The position numbers and the translations under genes were made by a program. Under the pieces are notes generated by a model that was not told the DNA's origin, did not search any database, and saw only the letters and a program-made list of their open reading frames with translations. Below are positions 11,440-22,722 of a DNA stretch of 64,000 bases, in pieces; position 1 is the stretch's first letter, and every line of letters starts with the position of its first letter. Origin of the DNA: Gentiana macrophylla (taxonomy: Eukaryota > Streptophyta > Magnoliopsida > Gentianales > Gentianaceae); NCBI GenBank assembly GCA_026214975.1, contig CM047805.1, positions 107,441,845 through 107,505,844 on the forward strand, given 5' to 3'.

Positions 11440-13335
11440 ACCACCCCACACCTAGCCTTTCCTCGCCCTTGAGTAAATTAGGCGTTTTAAAACCAACCAA
11501 GGGATTCAACTTTGTGATGTAGGTGCTACTACTCACACTCTCGAGGTAACCACAAAGTAAGAAACACGAACATATATACACCGGTATAACATTATCAAGA
11601 AAATGGAGTGTGTGTGGTGCCAAGCTAAAGCCAAGTGCTCAAAATGATTGTCGGGTCTTGAATCCCGACCAAAACTCTACTAACCGTCTCATACCAACTA
11701 GCCTCTCCACTAATCAAGGTCACTAAGTTTGGACATGATCGGGTAGGACTTTAAAGGTTATAACGTTAGGCTAGGGTAATTCCGGTTAATCGAAAAGGAA
11801 ATTTTGGGAACTGGAGAAAAAGAAGTACGAGTGAACCTAATCAACTAATGTACCACTTCATCTCTACCATACAAACCATCCAAACTCCTCTTTGATTACT
11901 TTAAACACTGTGGAAACTATAGGATACTAACATACCCGAACTCATTGCCAAACTCAACTATGTTTCAAGCGTCATGAGGCGAGATTGAATACATTAGCAC
12001 CTATCTAACTATCCCAACTCCAACATCATAAAGATCACTTTTAAGCTCATCACATTGATTCCAACCCTTTATTTCTATATACTGAGCTTTTATTCATTGA
12101 GAACTCAATTTATTTTTAACTTTGATTTGATTGATTATTATTTTATTTTTTTTGAAAGACTTTTCTTTTCTTCTTGGGCCAAATCCAAACACTGGGCCCA
12201 AATGAGCTCATGCTCTCCTTATAGCTCAAAACCGAGAAACCACCAACCCAAACTTAAATCACCATTTTCCCTTCCCCACACTTGCCTTAGCAAGAGTGGT
12301 CTAACAAAAGACTAGATCCACTCGTTGGGTATAGAATGAAGGAAATGTGACCAAAATAAGGGCTAGGGCAAGGTTTCTGACTAAGTAACAAAACGGCTAT
12401 TAAACGAATGGTGGTCAGACCATTCTATCAAGGCTGAGAGGAGCTAAGAAGGTCTAATGTTTGGGATTAGGCTTATTTGGCTCTGGTCGGGTCAAAGAAG
12501 GGCCAGAACCGTCATCCTGTATCCTACTTAGGTGAACCTTTCTATTTCGCCTCGAGACTAGTGGTATGAGAGGTAGTAGTAATCAAATTGTGCACAATGT
12601 GTAGCTTTACGTGAAATTAATAATCTCCATTCTCAAGATAATATCAAACCGCAGTGTACACGTTCGGGGTCCCCACTAAGGTGGTCACCACTCAAATGTG
12701 AAAATAACACACACAACACGGTGCTAAAAACCCTTGAAATATTTTAAAAATTGCCCAAAATCGACTCGAGCCCGGTCATAGGCTAAGCATACCACATATT
12801 AAGCACATTTAACAACAACAACAAGAGAACGGCTAAGTCTCCCACCCCACACTAAAACGAAACACTGTCCTCAGTGTGTGAGAGATAAAAAGAGTAAAAG
12901 ACTTAGTTGTTTTACCAAAACCCGGCAGAAAGGTGCACTAGTAGCCCATGTGACATCTTCTAGTAAGCTTCATCTCGAGTATCTAAACCCATAGAAACAA
13001 AAACCAAGGCAAACACATGCACGGGAAAAGTCCACGTGCTAAAAGATGGTGATAGATACGAGATATATAAAAATAGAAGCCATGCCACAAACAAAGTATC
13101 AAAGCATATCAACCATACTAGAAGGGAATCGCACTGGATTTAAAAATAATCAAAAGAAACACAGAGCATCCACGCATAAAATAAGGCCATAGAGGCTCAT
13201 ATAAAAAAAAATCTCCGTCTACGTACAAGAGCCGGAACCAAATGGAAATTCACACCCCAACGTCTCTTTTAAGACAAAACTCTCCCCTCTTGCACCCAAA
13301 GACCACTCCAAACACATTATTACTACCAAAAAGGT
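11440..13335 (-). other. 3' untranslated region of the non-autonomous Athila-like element
   Basis: No gene is visible. The inner edge (ccaccccacacctagccttt) gives a purine-rich tract on the minus strand next to the LTR. At 12842-12910 the motif ccccacactaaaacg with ctgtcctcagtgtgtg matches the equivalent region at 27090 in the intron element. Confidence 0.6.
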
Positions 13336-13380
13336 GGGTTGCCTCCCCCAAGCGCCTTTTTTTTGTGTCGTTGGCTCGAC
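13336..13380 (-). promoter_or_regulatory. Conserved Athila-type motif downstream of coding region
   Basis: Read on the minus strand this is gtcgagccaacgac, a short run of a, then a gggaggcaaccc-like end. The same block occurs at 29961-30005 in the intron element. It is known as a conserved sequence near the end of pol in Athila-type elements; its function is not established here. Confidence 0.6.
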
Positions 13381-13495
13381 GGGATGACTTATACAGTGCC
13401 AATTTTTTCAAAGCTATACTATTGGCACATGCGAGGAAAGGTAGAAGTGCTTTGTTTAACGTCGTTAGCATCGACTTCAAGTAGCACCACAACCA

Positions 13496-14136
13496 TCAAC
13501 CAAAATCTGAACAAAAAAATATGAACAACTCAAGAATACTAAAAATAGCAAGCATCATGAAAACCGAATTCACTAAAAACTTTCCTCTCATTGCCCACGA
13601 TGCTAGTTTTTCCCAACTCGGGAATCCTCTTTTCTCAAAATCTCTCATCATCTTCTTCTTGAAATTGCCATTCCATGGTAGTTGTCCCCTTTTACAAATT
13701 CTATGAGCTCCATCTACAGGTGAGTACACAAAATCAATTGCATAATACTCATCAACACAAGGTGGAAGAGTGTAATAATCCGGGACCGGCATGCTAATAA
13801 TATCCAACTCTCCCGGTAGCTCTGCCATAGATGGCTTATAAATCTCTTGAGGTTTCACCACACACTCCATAACGACATCTTCACAAACTTCAATTGGGAG
13901 TGATGGTGAAATGGGCGATCCCAACTTCTCTTCCGACTCTAATCTATCATACACCCTTCGAGGTCATCATTTTGCATTTCTTCAGGAGGCGGTGTAATAG
14001 ATAAAATTTGCACCTCTTCCATCTCCAAATCTTGCACTTCCTCTTCATCCCAAAATGAGCTATTCTCATCACCAAAGAATTCTTGCTCAGTCATAACAAG
14101 TCGGTTCCACCACATACTCCACCAAGGTTTCATCAA
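13496..14136 (-). pseudogene. Unrecognised frame of the non-autonomous Athila-like element
   Basis: Two overlapping open stretches on the minus strand: 14136-13939, acidic (EEEVQDLEMEEVQ), and 13954-13496, which includes LPGELDIISMPVPDYYTLP and a basic segment (GNFKKKMMRDFEKRG). They are probably one coding region with a frameshift near 13945, continuing from 16371 before the CACTA insertion split it. I recognise no domain. It lies where protease and pol would lie in an autonomous element, so it may be unique to this subfamily. It could also be only chance open sequence. Confidence 0.4.
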
Positions 14137-14167
14137 TTTTCATCTCAAGGGGTGAAGGTGCAGTAGG

Positions 14168-14170
14168 TAG
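14168..14170. repeat. Target-site duplication of the CACTA element
   Basis: tag, repeated at 16324-16326; three bases is the rule for CACTA transposons. Confidence 0.8.
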
Positions 14171-15307
14171 CACTACTACAAAATAAGACATAGGTCACAC
14201 TTAAGATATGAAAACAATCACAGTTTCAATAAAACCGAGACAACGAAAATATATATATCACACTTATAGCTTTCTATCACACTTATTGAAAAACTGTGAT
14301 AAGTTACATTAATCAATCTCATTTTTAAAGTGTGACTTAATTGATATGATTTTTCTGTCACAGTTATTGAAAAACCGAGATAAATTATATCAATCAATCT
14401 CATTATTAAACAGTGACAGAATTGATATGATATTTTTATCACGGTTATTGAAAAAACGAGATAAATTATACCAAACTATCACACTTTTAATCTGTGACTA
14501 AATTGGTATGATATTTTTGTCACGGTTATTGAGAAAACGAGATAAATTATATCAATTAATCTCATTTTTAAACCGTGACTGAATTCATGATATTTTTGTC
14601 ACAATTATAGAAAAAGTGAAACAAATTATATCCACTAATAAGAAAAGGGATATAGATCACACTTATCTAAAGATAAGGATCACACTTTTAAAAGAACCGA
14701 GACAAGTAAAATGTATATATATCACACTTAAATTTTTTATCACAGTTATTAGGTGTGAAAAAAAAGAATGATCACACTTTTTTAGGTGTGATTGAAATAT
14801 TAATAGATCTCGGCTTTTAAGTGTGATAACAACTACTAAAATAGATCACAGTTTTTAAATGTGTTGAAATTATAATCGATCTCGGTTTTTAAGTGTGATA
14901 TCAACTATAATAGATCACGATTTTTAAGTGTGATAAATACTAAAATAAATCACAGTTTTTAAATGTGTTGAATTATAATAGATCTCGGTTTTTAAGTGTG
15001 ATAACAACTAAAATAGATCACAGTTTTTATTCACGGTTTTTAAGTGTGGTAACAACTATAATAGATCACGAATTTTACGTGTGATAACAACTAAAATAAA
15101 TCACAGTTTTTAAATGTGTTGAATTATAATAGATCTCGGTTTTTAAGTGTGATAACAATTAAAATAGATCACAGTTTTTATTATCACGGTTTTTAAGAAA
15201 ACCGAGACAAGAACATCAATCAATCACGGTTTTTAACTGTGATTAAAATAATATGATATTTTATAATCATATATTAGATTAGTGTGGTCGAAAATGATAA
15301 TATAGTA

Positions 15308-15378
15308 GGCATCAGCCTAGTGGTAATTAGTGTGGTTCCTTAATCCAGAGTATCCGGGTTCGAGTCACAGTGGCAACA
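15308..15378 (+). repeat. tRNA-like segment inside the CACTA element, copy 1
   Basis: A tagtggtaattag stretch resembling an A box is followed about 40 bases on by ggttcgagtca (15357-15367), close to the B-box consensus. It is not a tRNA: no acceptor or anticodon stem can be closed. It is probably a tRNA-derived or SINE-derived promoter fragment. Confidence 0.5.
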
Positions 15379-15805
15379 AAATATATGTGTGCGTTTATTT
15401 CGTTTTCGGGAAAAAAAATGATCACACTTTTTTAGGTGTGATTGAAATTATAATATATCTCGGTTTTTAAGTGTGATAACAACTACTAAAATAGATCACA
15501 GTTTTTAAATATGTTGAAATTATAATAGATCTCGGTTTTAAGTGTGATAACAACTATAATAGATCACGATTTTTAAGTGTGATAAAAACTAAAATAGATC
15601 ACAGTTTTTAAATGTGTTGAAATTATAGTAGATCTCGGTTTTTAAGTGTGATAACAACTAAAATATATCACAATTTTTATTATCACGGTTTTTAGGAAAT
15701 ATGAGACAAAAAATCAATCAATCACAGTTTTTGACTGTGATTAAAATAATATGGTATTTTATAATGAGATTTTAGTTTAGTGTGGTCGAAAATTGGAAGA
15801 AAGAA

Positions 15806-15875
15806 AACATCGGTCTAGTGGTAATAAGTGTGGCTCGTTAATCCGGAGTATCCGGGTTCGAGTCCCAACAAAGAC
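15806..15875 (+). repeat. tRNA-like segment inside the CACTA element, copy 2
   Basis: Second copy, with tagtggtaataag and an exact B box ggttcgagtcc (15855-15865). It is part of the same larger tandem block as copy 1. Confidence 0.5.
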
Positions 15876-16370
15876 AAAAAAATATGTGTGCTTATATATT
15901 GTTTTTGAAAAAAAAACACTTTTATTGGTGTGATTTAAATTATAATAGATCACGGTTTTTAAGTATGATAACAACTAAAATAGATCACAGTTTTTAAATG
16001 TGTTTTAATTGTAATAGATCTTGGTTTTTAAGTGTGATAACAACTATAATAGATCACGGTTTTTAACTATGATAACAACTATAATAGATCACAGTTTTTA
16101 AATGTGATGAAATTATAATAGATTACGGTTTTTAAGTCTGATACCAACTATAATAGATCACGTGTTTTAAGTGTTATAACTATTATAATAGATCACAGTT
16201 TGTAACTGTGATTGAGTTAAAGTACTTTATGTCACACCTCAATATGCCACACTTTCGAAGCCGTGACTAATGTAAATATATCACACTTAAAAATCGTGAT
16301 CTTTTTGCTTTTTTGTAGTAGTGTAGAACGTGAAACCTTCCATAATCAAATATCGCAATTGGAGGTGGCA

Positions 16371-17033
16371 CTATGAGCAATCCCAACTCACTATCTGGCT
16401 CAGAAATCTCATCATAGCAAACTGAATCATCACACTCTCAACCTGAACTTCTTCAGAGATAACATCATCATCCCGGACCACATCTATTGCACATGTCTCT
16501 TTCTCATGCCTCATCTTTTCAATCAATTGCCCCATCTCGTCTTCAAGATTTCTTATGTCGGAGTCAAAGCTTCTATTGAACTCTTGCATATCCTTGTTCA
16601 TTTGAATCAAACTCTCGTTCAATTGAATCAACTGCTCCATTTGAATGTCGGTGAATCCTTCTTGTGGCATGGGGGGAAACAGATCATACTGACTTTGATT
16701 CATTGGAGGTGAGTAGTAGGCTTCTTGCCATGCCAGACTCTGATCAAGTGGCTGAATCTAGGTGAAGCTATCAACGTATTGAGTATGAACACCGTAATCC
16801 TGATAAGCACTAGGGTTCGGACAACCCTCATAATGTTGTGGCTCATAACTTGAATAACCATAATTTTGACTTTGGCATGCACTAGGGCACTGATAAGCCC
16901 ATGAACCTTGGTTACTCTGCTGTTGATACTAAGGCTGAGGCATGAACTGTTGTTGATAACATTGTTCAGGTGCCTGAGGTTGGTAGGGGTATTATTGTTC
17001 AGATGAGTAGTATTGATTGAAAAATCCATCCAT
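16371..17033 (-). pseudogene. Gag-like remnant of the non-autonomous Athila-like element
   Basis: One minus-strand frame opens at 17033 (MDGFFNQYYSSEQ) about 185 bases inside the primer site. It is rich in Gln, Tyr and Pro for its first 110 codons, which contain three stops, then has an uninterrupted stretch from 16703 with a likely coiled coil (LIQMNKDMQEFNRSFDSD, LEDEMGQLIEKM). The LEDEMGQL-type segment resembles the C-terminal part of Athila/Ty3 gag. The N-terminal gag core and the zinc knuckle are missing. The CACTA insertion lies just downstream. Confidence 0.55.
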
Positions 17034-17217
17034 TTAAGCTCAAGCTGCAAGATCTCAGAAAACAACATGAACACAATCATGGTATCCAGTCACCACCACC
17101 ACCGCAATAGGTGGTGTGACTTTTCAACAAAAAGCCATCATCAAGAAAAAGAAAAGAAAAAGAAAACAACCTAGGCGTAAGCTTTCGGTTCACTTACAAG
17201 ATATCACAAAAACATAT

Positions 17218-17235
17218 TCCCCGGCAATGGCGCCA
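17218..17235 (-). promoter_or_regulatory. Primer-binding site, tRNA-Asp type
   Basis: On the plus strand tccccggcaatggcgcca, which equals the 3' end of plant tRNA-Asp with one mismatch (aac to aat). It lies three bases from the 5' LTR and fixes the orientation of the element as minus. Confidence 0.85.
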
Positions 17236-17238
17236 TTT

Positions 17239-19038
17239 TGATTGAGCTAAAATTTACCCCAACAAAAACAATTTATAAAGACTCGAAACCGTGGGCAAAC
17301 TAACTCTCTAACCGGCAGTGTACCGGGTCAATTGCTAGAATAGCTATAGGAGTACGAGGTTGAACCCAAGGGAAAAGTGTTTGTGAGTACCAAAGCGAAT
17401 GTGTTACTTAGTCTAGGTGATTAATCTTTTTAAAGTGCTTGTTTACTATAACGACACTAAAGTGATTTTTACTAATGAGTCTAAAGGTAGAAAAGGAAGA
17501 AAGAAGATTAACTATTCGATTTTTAACGTTATACTAAGGGACATAGCCGAACCATGATCAAAGTAGCTAGTTTCAACCCTAAGGGTAGACAAAACCGGGA
17601 GTGTGCATCATAACAAACGAACTCTCGCATTCAATTTCACGGGTACGTACTCCTAATTCCGGTGCTAAGGTCTGAACAACTCTCTCCTAACACCCTGTTC
17701 TATGTTAACTACCCTTCCCTAAAGAAGATTCACTAACAAGACAAGTTATGCACTAGAGACGCTTAAACGTTAAAACGACCTTGCATTGGGCTCGGGCTTA
17801 ACAACTAAGCCGAGTCTACGCCGCGATCTTAGAACCCCTTATCCCACGTCTTCCCGCAAAATACATTTGTAAGGTTGATGTGTGTGAATTTGACCTAGGT
17901 AGCTAATCTAGCCCAAATATGTTAAAATAAGTCCTAAGACATTAAACAAGCAAGATTAAACAATAAAAAGCACTACCCACTCCCAATTTCATCACCCAAA
18001 GGGTGATTTCACCAAATTTCACATGATTCGACTATGAAAAGGATTAGCTACTCATTATACTAATCAAAACATACACAAAACAAAGAAAATGAAAGCCATA
18101 ATAAGTAAAAGAGAAGAGAAATATACCATAAATTGAGAGAAATTCGAGTTGAGATCCAAAAGTACAATAAAAAGCTTCACACAAAAGGTGTAATCTTAGG
18201 AGAGAAAATGGAAATCTAAGCTAAGAGGGGGTAAAATCTACCTATGTTTTGGTGTTTTTAAGTTAAGGGAAGTGGAAATTAGCTATTACAAAAACATAGG
18301 AAAATGGGTCAAAGAGTGCCCAAGGTTGTGAAAAGATAGAATGAAATTCGTTGGAGGTTGTATTTATAGATAGAGTGAAAATCTACAGAAAAACGGCCCC
18401 AAACGCACGTTTGAGAGGTCCCCAAATGCGCGTTTCGCTTCATGTACTCGCTGTCCAAAAATTAACAGTTTGAAACGAGCGTTTGAGAGTTGAAACGCGC
18501 GTTTGAGATGATGCAGTTTTCTGGATGCAGTAAAACCATGATATCTTCGCGTGTCGAACTCTGATTTCAGTGATTCAAAATGGGTTGGAAAGCTCTTTCA
18601 ATTATCTACAACTTTTATGAAGAAACTATGACCAGAAAATGCCTTCACAATAGGTCAAATTGCTGATCAACAGAACGTAGCTTGAAGATACCAACTATTT
18701 TTCTTCATTTTCTTCATTTTTCTTCTTCCTTGGCTCATTCTTGCACCTTGATCATACTTCTCATCATAAATCTTAAGCCTTCCGGGTTCTCGTGACACCT
18801 AGACCCTACAATCTCCTGAACGAACAAGACACACAAACGATTCCGGAGGGTAAAAATGCTCGGAATGGGGTTAATATCACTGAAAAGAGGTAATAAACCA
18901 TCAAAGCGACGGATTTACTCCCCGTGCTATAAACTCACGATATTACCCGAGAACGGTCTAAAAACACCGAGAATGTGCTAAAAGTGGGATAAACGGGGTG
19001 GAAAATGCATCGGAATCACGTAAAGTTGACTCCCATCA
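17239..19038 (-). repeat. 5' LTR of the non-autonomous Athila-like element
   Basis: 1800 bp, same ends as the partner at 9742. The minus-strand TATA box is at 18361-18368, with the quasi-palindrome array (aaacgcacgttt and relatives) at about 18401-18507 upstream. It contains about 110 bp absent from the 3' LTR. Confidence 0.9.
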
Positions 19039-19043
19039 TTCAC

Positions 19044-19540
19044 CCCCCTCTAAACTTAACCAAAGCCTTCTCAAGGGACCAACAATAAATACCTTTTCAA
19101 TTCGGGTTAGCCCTTTTAGACCAAGCGAGGACGACGGTTTAAGAAGTTGACCGGACCATTTATGACTCATTTAACGCTACCAGGCCCGGGGTCTGGGGGC
19201 GTTACAGAATGTTATTCAGAGCCGACTATCAGACGGAACTATGTGCTGCACCGTACAAGAAGACGGTGTTAGGATGGCCTCTAGTTACCTCTGGTAAGGA
19301 CGATCCGGGAATAGTCTCGGCCGTCCTAGCGATGATGCCAGTCCCTTATAAGGGGGGAGAATGTAAAGTCCCACATCGGTAAAATAAGAGAATGCTCACC
19401 CCCATATAAGTGTGAGACATAAAAGTCGTGTCAACTCGGGTTAGCCCTTTTAGTCCAAGTGAGGACGATGGTCTAAGCAGTTGACCGGACCATTTATGAC
19501 TCATTTAACGCTATCATGCCTGGGGTCTGGGGGCATTACA
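19044..19540 (+). mobile_element. TRIM: rest of 5' LTR, internal part and 3' LTR
   Basis: The 5' LTR resumes at 19044 and ends ggggtctgggggcgttaca at 19206. The internal part is only 155 bp (19207-19361): a degraded initiator-Met primer site (tgttattcagagcc, 19210-19223) and a polypurine tract (aggggggagaa, 19351-19361), with no coding capacity. The 3' LTR (179 bp, 19362-19540) runs tgtaaagtcccacatcgg to ggcattaca. The full unit is flanked by tctaa. Such minimal elements depend on proteins from other LTR retrotransposons. Confidence 0.88.
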
Positions 19541-20519
19541 TCTAAGGCATGTTCTCTTTGATTGTGAGATGGCTAATAGCCTTTGGCGTGCGACACGTCT
19601 TGGTTATGTCGTTAATCATGTCAACTCATCATCTTTTTCTATGTTGTTCATGCACATGGTTGAAGGAAGGCATAAGAATGAGGTGGCTCAATTTGTCTGG
19701 ATCCTGTGGTATATTTGGAAGGCTCGATGTAACTCTGTCTTTGATGGTCAGGCGATGCATATCTTGAGTATTTGTGCGCGATCTTCCATTGTGGCAGAGG
19801 AGTATGCTTTTGTGTTGGAGGCATTTCGACTTGGGTCTCCACATCCGGAGCATACAACCAAATGAGAGGCACCAATAAAGGTTGCGATAAAATGGAAAGT
19901 GGATGCGTCCGTTAATTATTCATCGTTTGGCATTGGTATCGTCTTTTGTTCACATCATGGCTCGGTCCTTGAATCTTTTTCTGATCAATTCGATCCTATT
20001 ATAGAGGTAAATTTTTTTTTTTTGGAGATGAAGGCTATTTACCTTGCCTTAGTAGAGGCAGAGACCTTGGCAATTTCCGCCGCAAGCTAATTCGGAAATG
20101 AAAGAACCGGAGATATTCATACGTTACGGCGAGGGATGAAAGAAAGAGCTTTGATTCAAAATTCTCTCAATTCATCCCCATTTCCAAAACAATTGACCTC
20201 TCACAAGAGTAACGAGTAAGACAATGGGCGGAGAGAGATTGCTTACCATGCATTCAACGACGTATGTGTTCAGTGAAGGATCTAATTGCTTTCATATGCT
20301 TGGCCTATGACTGTCACGTGAAATCATTGAGTTACGTGTCTGTTTTTTTTCTTTCATTAAAGAGTGAGGGAAATGTCACAGCGTACCTATATATTAGCTG
20401 GGCATGGGATTTTGTCGTTGGATGTTAATTCCTGGGCTAGACAACCTCCGGGTGATGTTGTTTCCTCTTCTTTTGCAGATTTGTCTAAATATAATATTGA
20501 TTGTTTTTCCTAAAAAAGG
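19541..20519 (+). pseudogene. LINE, second part: zinc-binding region and RNase H
   Basis: Continues the LINE cut at 9672. RHVLFDCEMANSLWRA belongs to the zf-RVT region. WILWYIWKARC and IKWKVDASVN lead to an RNase H of the RVT_3 type, with D in KVDASVN and E in LEMKAIYLAL. Stops occur at 19863 and after 20088. The last coding trace (VNSWARQPPGDVVSS, then DLSKYNIDCF) ends at a stop near 20511-20513, followed by a short A run. The element is dead, judged by the stops. Confidence 0.85.
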
Positions 20520-20524
20520 GACCC

Positions 20525-21378
20525 TTTGTTTGCACCACACACATTTTACTTGTGCATTATTTACATGTGTACCACAGTAGAACCAACTTTGAAAAAGTCT
20601 GTTCTGAAACCTAGTACATACTTTCTATAGGTGTATTGGTTTCTATTATGATACACATGTACAGTGAGCACGGTTAAATTGTGTATGGTGCAGATGAAAA
20701 AAAAGAAGACGAATTACTGTTATTATTATTTTTTTTTTGAAAAGGTAAGAATGTCCCTCGGAAACAAAAAAAAGTAAGAATGCAAAATATAGGGGAATTC
20801 TTCACTACTCACTCAATTTGAGAATGGAGTCTACGTGGTTGAATCTAGACCACACAATTTGAATTTAATTTAAACCGCATCTGTGATTCAACCAATGCAC
20901 TAATCACTTGTGATAAAAATGGAGTAAGTAGGGAAGAATTACCCAAAATATAGGCGTTACATGCATCTTATTCAAGTCACGTGACCACGAAAACCGTAGA
21001 TACATTAATCAAATGATAAGAATGTATCCTCATAAAACATTGTTCCTTTGAAGAAATGATATATGAGTCTAACGAAAATCTGTGAATCCGTCGACACAAC
21101 GATAATCTAAACCATTGATTATTGTGGCATCTATATTGATTGATATATTCCCATAATAATCAATGGTGTAGATCATCGTTATGTCGATTTGATTGTGTAT
21201 TTTCGTTGTGCCTGTATCATTGCTCGTTCATTTGTAAGTTTTCCTTTCCATAATTATAGATATCCTATAAGCTTCCGGCCCTTTGAAATAATATTCACTA
21301 TATATCTATAAATGGTTTCCTCCACTATACATTTTAAAATACATAGATTCATAGGGAGAACGCAAAATAACACACAAT
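20525..21378 (+). promoter_or_regulatory. Upstream copy of the duplicated UGT promoter region
   Basis: Shares blocks in the same order with 21368-21885: tttacatgtgtaccacag, a gtgatacac and tagattgtg-like block, cacgtgacc with aaccgtagatacattaatc, and tataaatggtttcctccac. It has its own G-box CACGTG (20978-20983) and TATA box (21307-21313) but no reading frame follows before the second copy. It is interrupted by a 152-bp MITE. Confidence 0.8.
20793..20944. mobile_element. Short MITE in the upstream promoter copy
   Basis: Terminal inverted repeats gggaattcttcactactcac and, on the minus strand, gggtaattcttccctactta, flanked by aaaatatag (20784-20792 and 20945-20953). The 9-bp duplication suggests a Mutator-like source. 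It is absent from the second promoter copy, which confirms the empty site. Confidence 0.8.
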
Positions 21379-21905
21379 GTACTCGTGTAAAACTTTACAT
21401 GTGTACCACAGGAAAAACGGCTTTAAAAAAGTCGATTTTTGAGTCTAGAATCGATATTCCGTAGGTGCATTGATGAGAATCGGCTTTCACAAAATCGGTT
21501 ATACTGTCATATATTGGTAGAGTGATACACGAGTAGATTGTGCATGGTGCAAATAATAATGCCAACAAAAAAAAATTAGACGTAATATTTTTATTTTTAA
21601 TTTTAATTTTAATTTTTTAAGATAAGAATGCATCTTATTAAAGTCACGTGACCATCGAAAACCGTAGATACATTAATCAAATGACTAGAAGGTAAGGTAT
21701 CCCTCATTGTTCATTTCCTTTTTTATGTTTTCCTTTCTCGCACTTTCCATACTTATAGATATCCTATACGCATCCGGCCCATTCATATACGGAAAATATT
21801 CTGTACATCTCTATAAATGGTTTCCTCCACCATATATTTTAAAGTACATAGATTTATAGGGAGAAAGCAATAACACACAAAGACAGTACTTTTGAGATTC
21901 AAAAA
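21368..21905 (+). promoter_or_regulatory. Proximal UGT promoter and 5' leader
   Basis: Second copy of the duplicated region, directly ahead of the start codon. G-box CACGTG at 21645-21650, TATA box tataaat at 21812-21818, 94 bp from the ATG, giving a likely transcription start near 21840-21850 and a leader of about 60 bp. The junction with the upstream copy lies in a cacaca microhomology near 21374. Confidence 0.75.
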
Positions 21906-22425
21906 ATGGGTGGAACAAACCAAGAACAACATAATAAGCCTCATGCAGTAATGGTTCCAGTACCAACACAAGGCCACATAATCCCTATGTTTAAACTTGC
22001 CAAGCTTCTGCATCACAAAGGGTTTCATATCACCTTCTTAAACACCGATTTCAACCACCGGCGGCTCCTCCGTTCCCATGGTGTCAGTAGCCTTGAAGGG
22101 CTGATACCGGATTTCGATTTTGCCAGCATTCCTGATGGCTTGCCACCTTCACATGAAAACGCGACCCAGAATACACAAGATATCAAAGATGCAGTCGGGA
22201 AGAACTTGACGGAGAATTTTCGAGACTTTCTCTGTGGTCTTTCATCTTCAAATGAAGCACCTCCTGTAACTTGTATTGTTGTAGATGCTTTCATGAGCTT
22301 TGCATTTGAAGTGGCTCAACAGCTTTGCATTCCTACTGTCCAATTTGTCATCTTTGGGGCCGGACCGCTATTGTCCTTGTTTTCCTGCCAAAATCTCATT
22401 AATGAAGGGTTGTTACCTTTGGAAG
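21906..22425 (+). CDS. UDP-glycosyltransferase, UGT85 type, exon 1
   Basis: First exon of a family-1 plant glycosyltransferase that moves sugar from UDP-sugar to a small acceptor in the cytosol. It encodes residues 1-173 plus one base. The acceptor-side domain starts PHAVMVPVPTQGHIIPM; His24 is the expected catalytic base, and Asp127 in CIVVDAFMSF is its likely partner. HITFLNTDFNHRRLLRS and IPDFDFASIPDGLPP are typical of UGT85. No signal peptide is seen. The exon ends in PLE plus G at gaag|gtact, a phase-1 donor where UGT85 genes have their conserved intron. UGT85 members act on iridoids, cyanohydrins, terpenols and others; the acceptor cannot be deduced. Confidence 0.93.
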
Positions 22426-22722
22426 GTACTAATGTTAAATTTTTTAATTTTTTCCTTTTTTTCTCACCAATATTTGTTCTTCTCCTTGCCTTAATCTTGA
22501 CATATCACATACAGCAAATAGTAGCCGCCGGCCTTATTTTGTCTTCTTTTGATTTGTGTCGCTAATCATAGTCTGTGTAAAACCGGTTACACATATAATG
22601 GATTTCACCCTCAAGACTCTGAAATTCTCAAACCGAAATGTTGAATTTGATTTTGAAAATCATCAAAAACCTTAATTCCGTTTTCGAGTCACACAATACA
22701 TTATCTACTTATATTTGTAGTC

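Larger units (their letters stand above)
14171..16323. mobile_element. Non-autonomous CACTA transposon with internal tandem repeats
   Basis: 2153 bp with termini cactactacaaaa and its inverted copy ttttgtagtagtg, flanked by the 3-bp duplication tag. The interior has no transposase frame. It is filled by many imperfect copies of short units such as tagatcacagtttttaa, gtgtgataacaacta and tagatctcggtttttaag, in both orientations near the ends, as expected of subterminal transposase-binding repeats. Larger blocks of about 500-650 bp also repeat (from about 14758, 15410 and 15905). Two blocks each carry a tRNA-like segment. Confidence 0.9.
9742..19038 (-). mobile_element. Non-autonomous Athila-like Ty3/gypsy element
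   Basis: 9.3 kb between LTRs 9742-11439 (3') and 17239-19038 (5'), flanked by ttcac at 9737-9741 and 19039-19043. The primer site next to the 5' LTR matches tRNA-Asp, as in the Athila/Tat branch. The internal part holds a Gln/Tyr-rich gag-like remnant and one unrecognised frame; protease, reverse transcriptase and integrase are absent, so it must have depended on another element. A 2.15-kb CACTA element is nested inside. LTR copies differ by a few percent plus one indel of about 110 bp, so it is relatively young. Confidence 0.85.

Noticed and set aside
15308..15378. tRNA gene
   Set aside because: A and B boxes are suggestive but no cloverleaf closes and it is repeated inside a transposon.
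14171..16323. Regular short repeats with spacers, reminiscent of a CRISPR-like array
   Set aside because: Repeats are imperfect, occur in both orientations, spacers are not unique, and the block has CACTA termini with a tag duplication.
9742..19038. Autonomous Athila element
   Set aside because: No protease, reverse transcriptase, RNase H or integrase motif found in any frame of the internal region.
21906..22565. Exon 1 as a complete 219-residue truncated glycosyltransferase
   Set aside because: After residue 173 the translation becomes Phe-rich intron sequence; a good donor and a matching in-frame exon 2 with acceptor exist.
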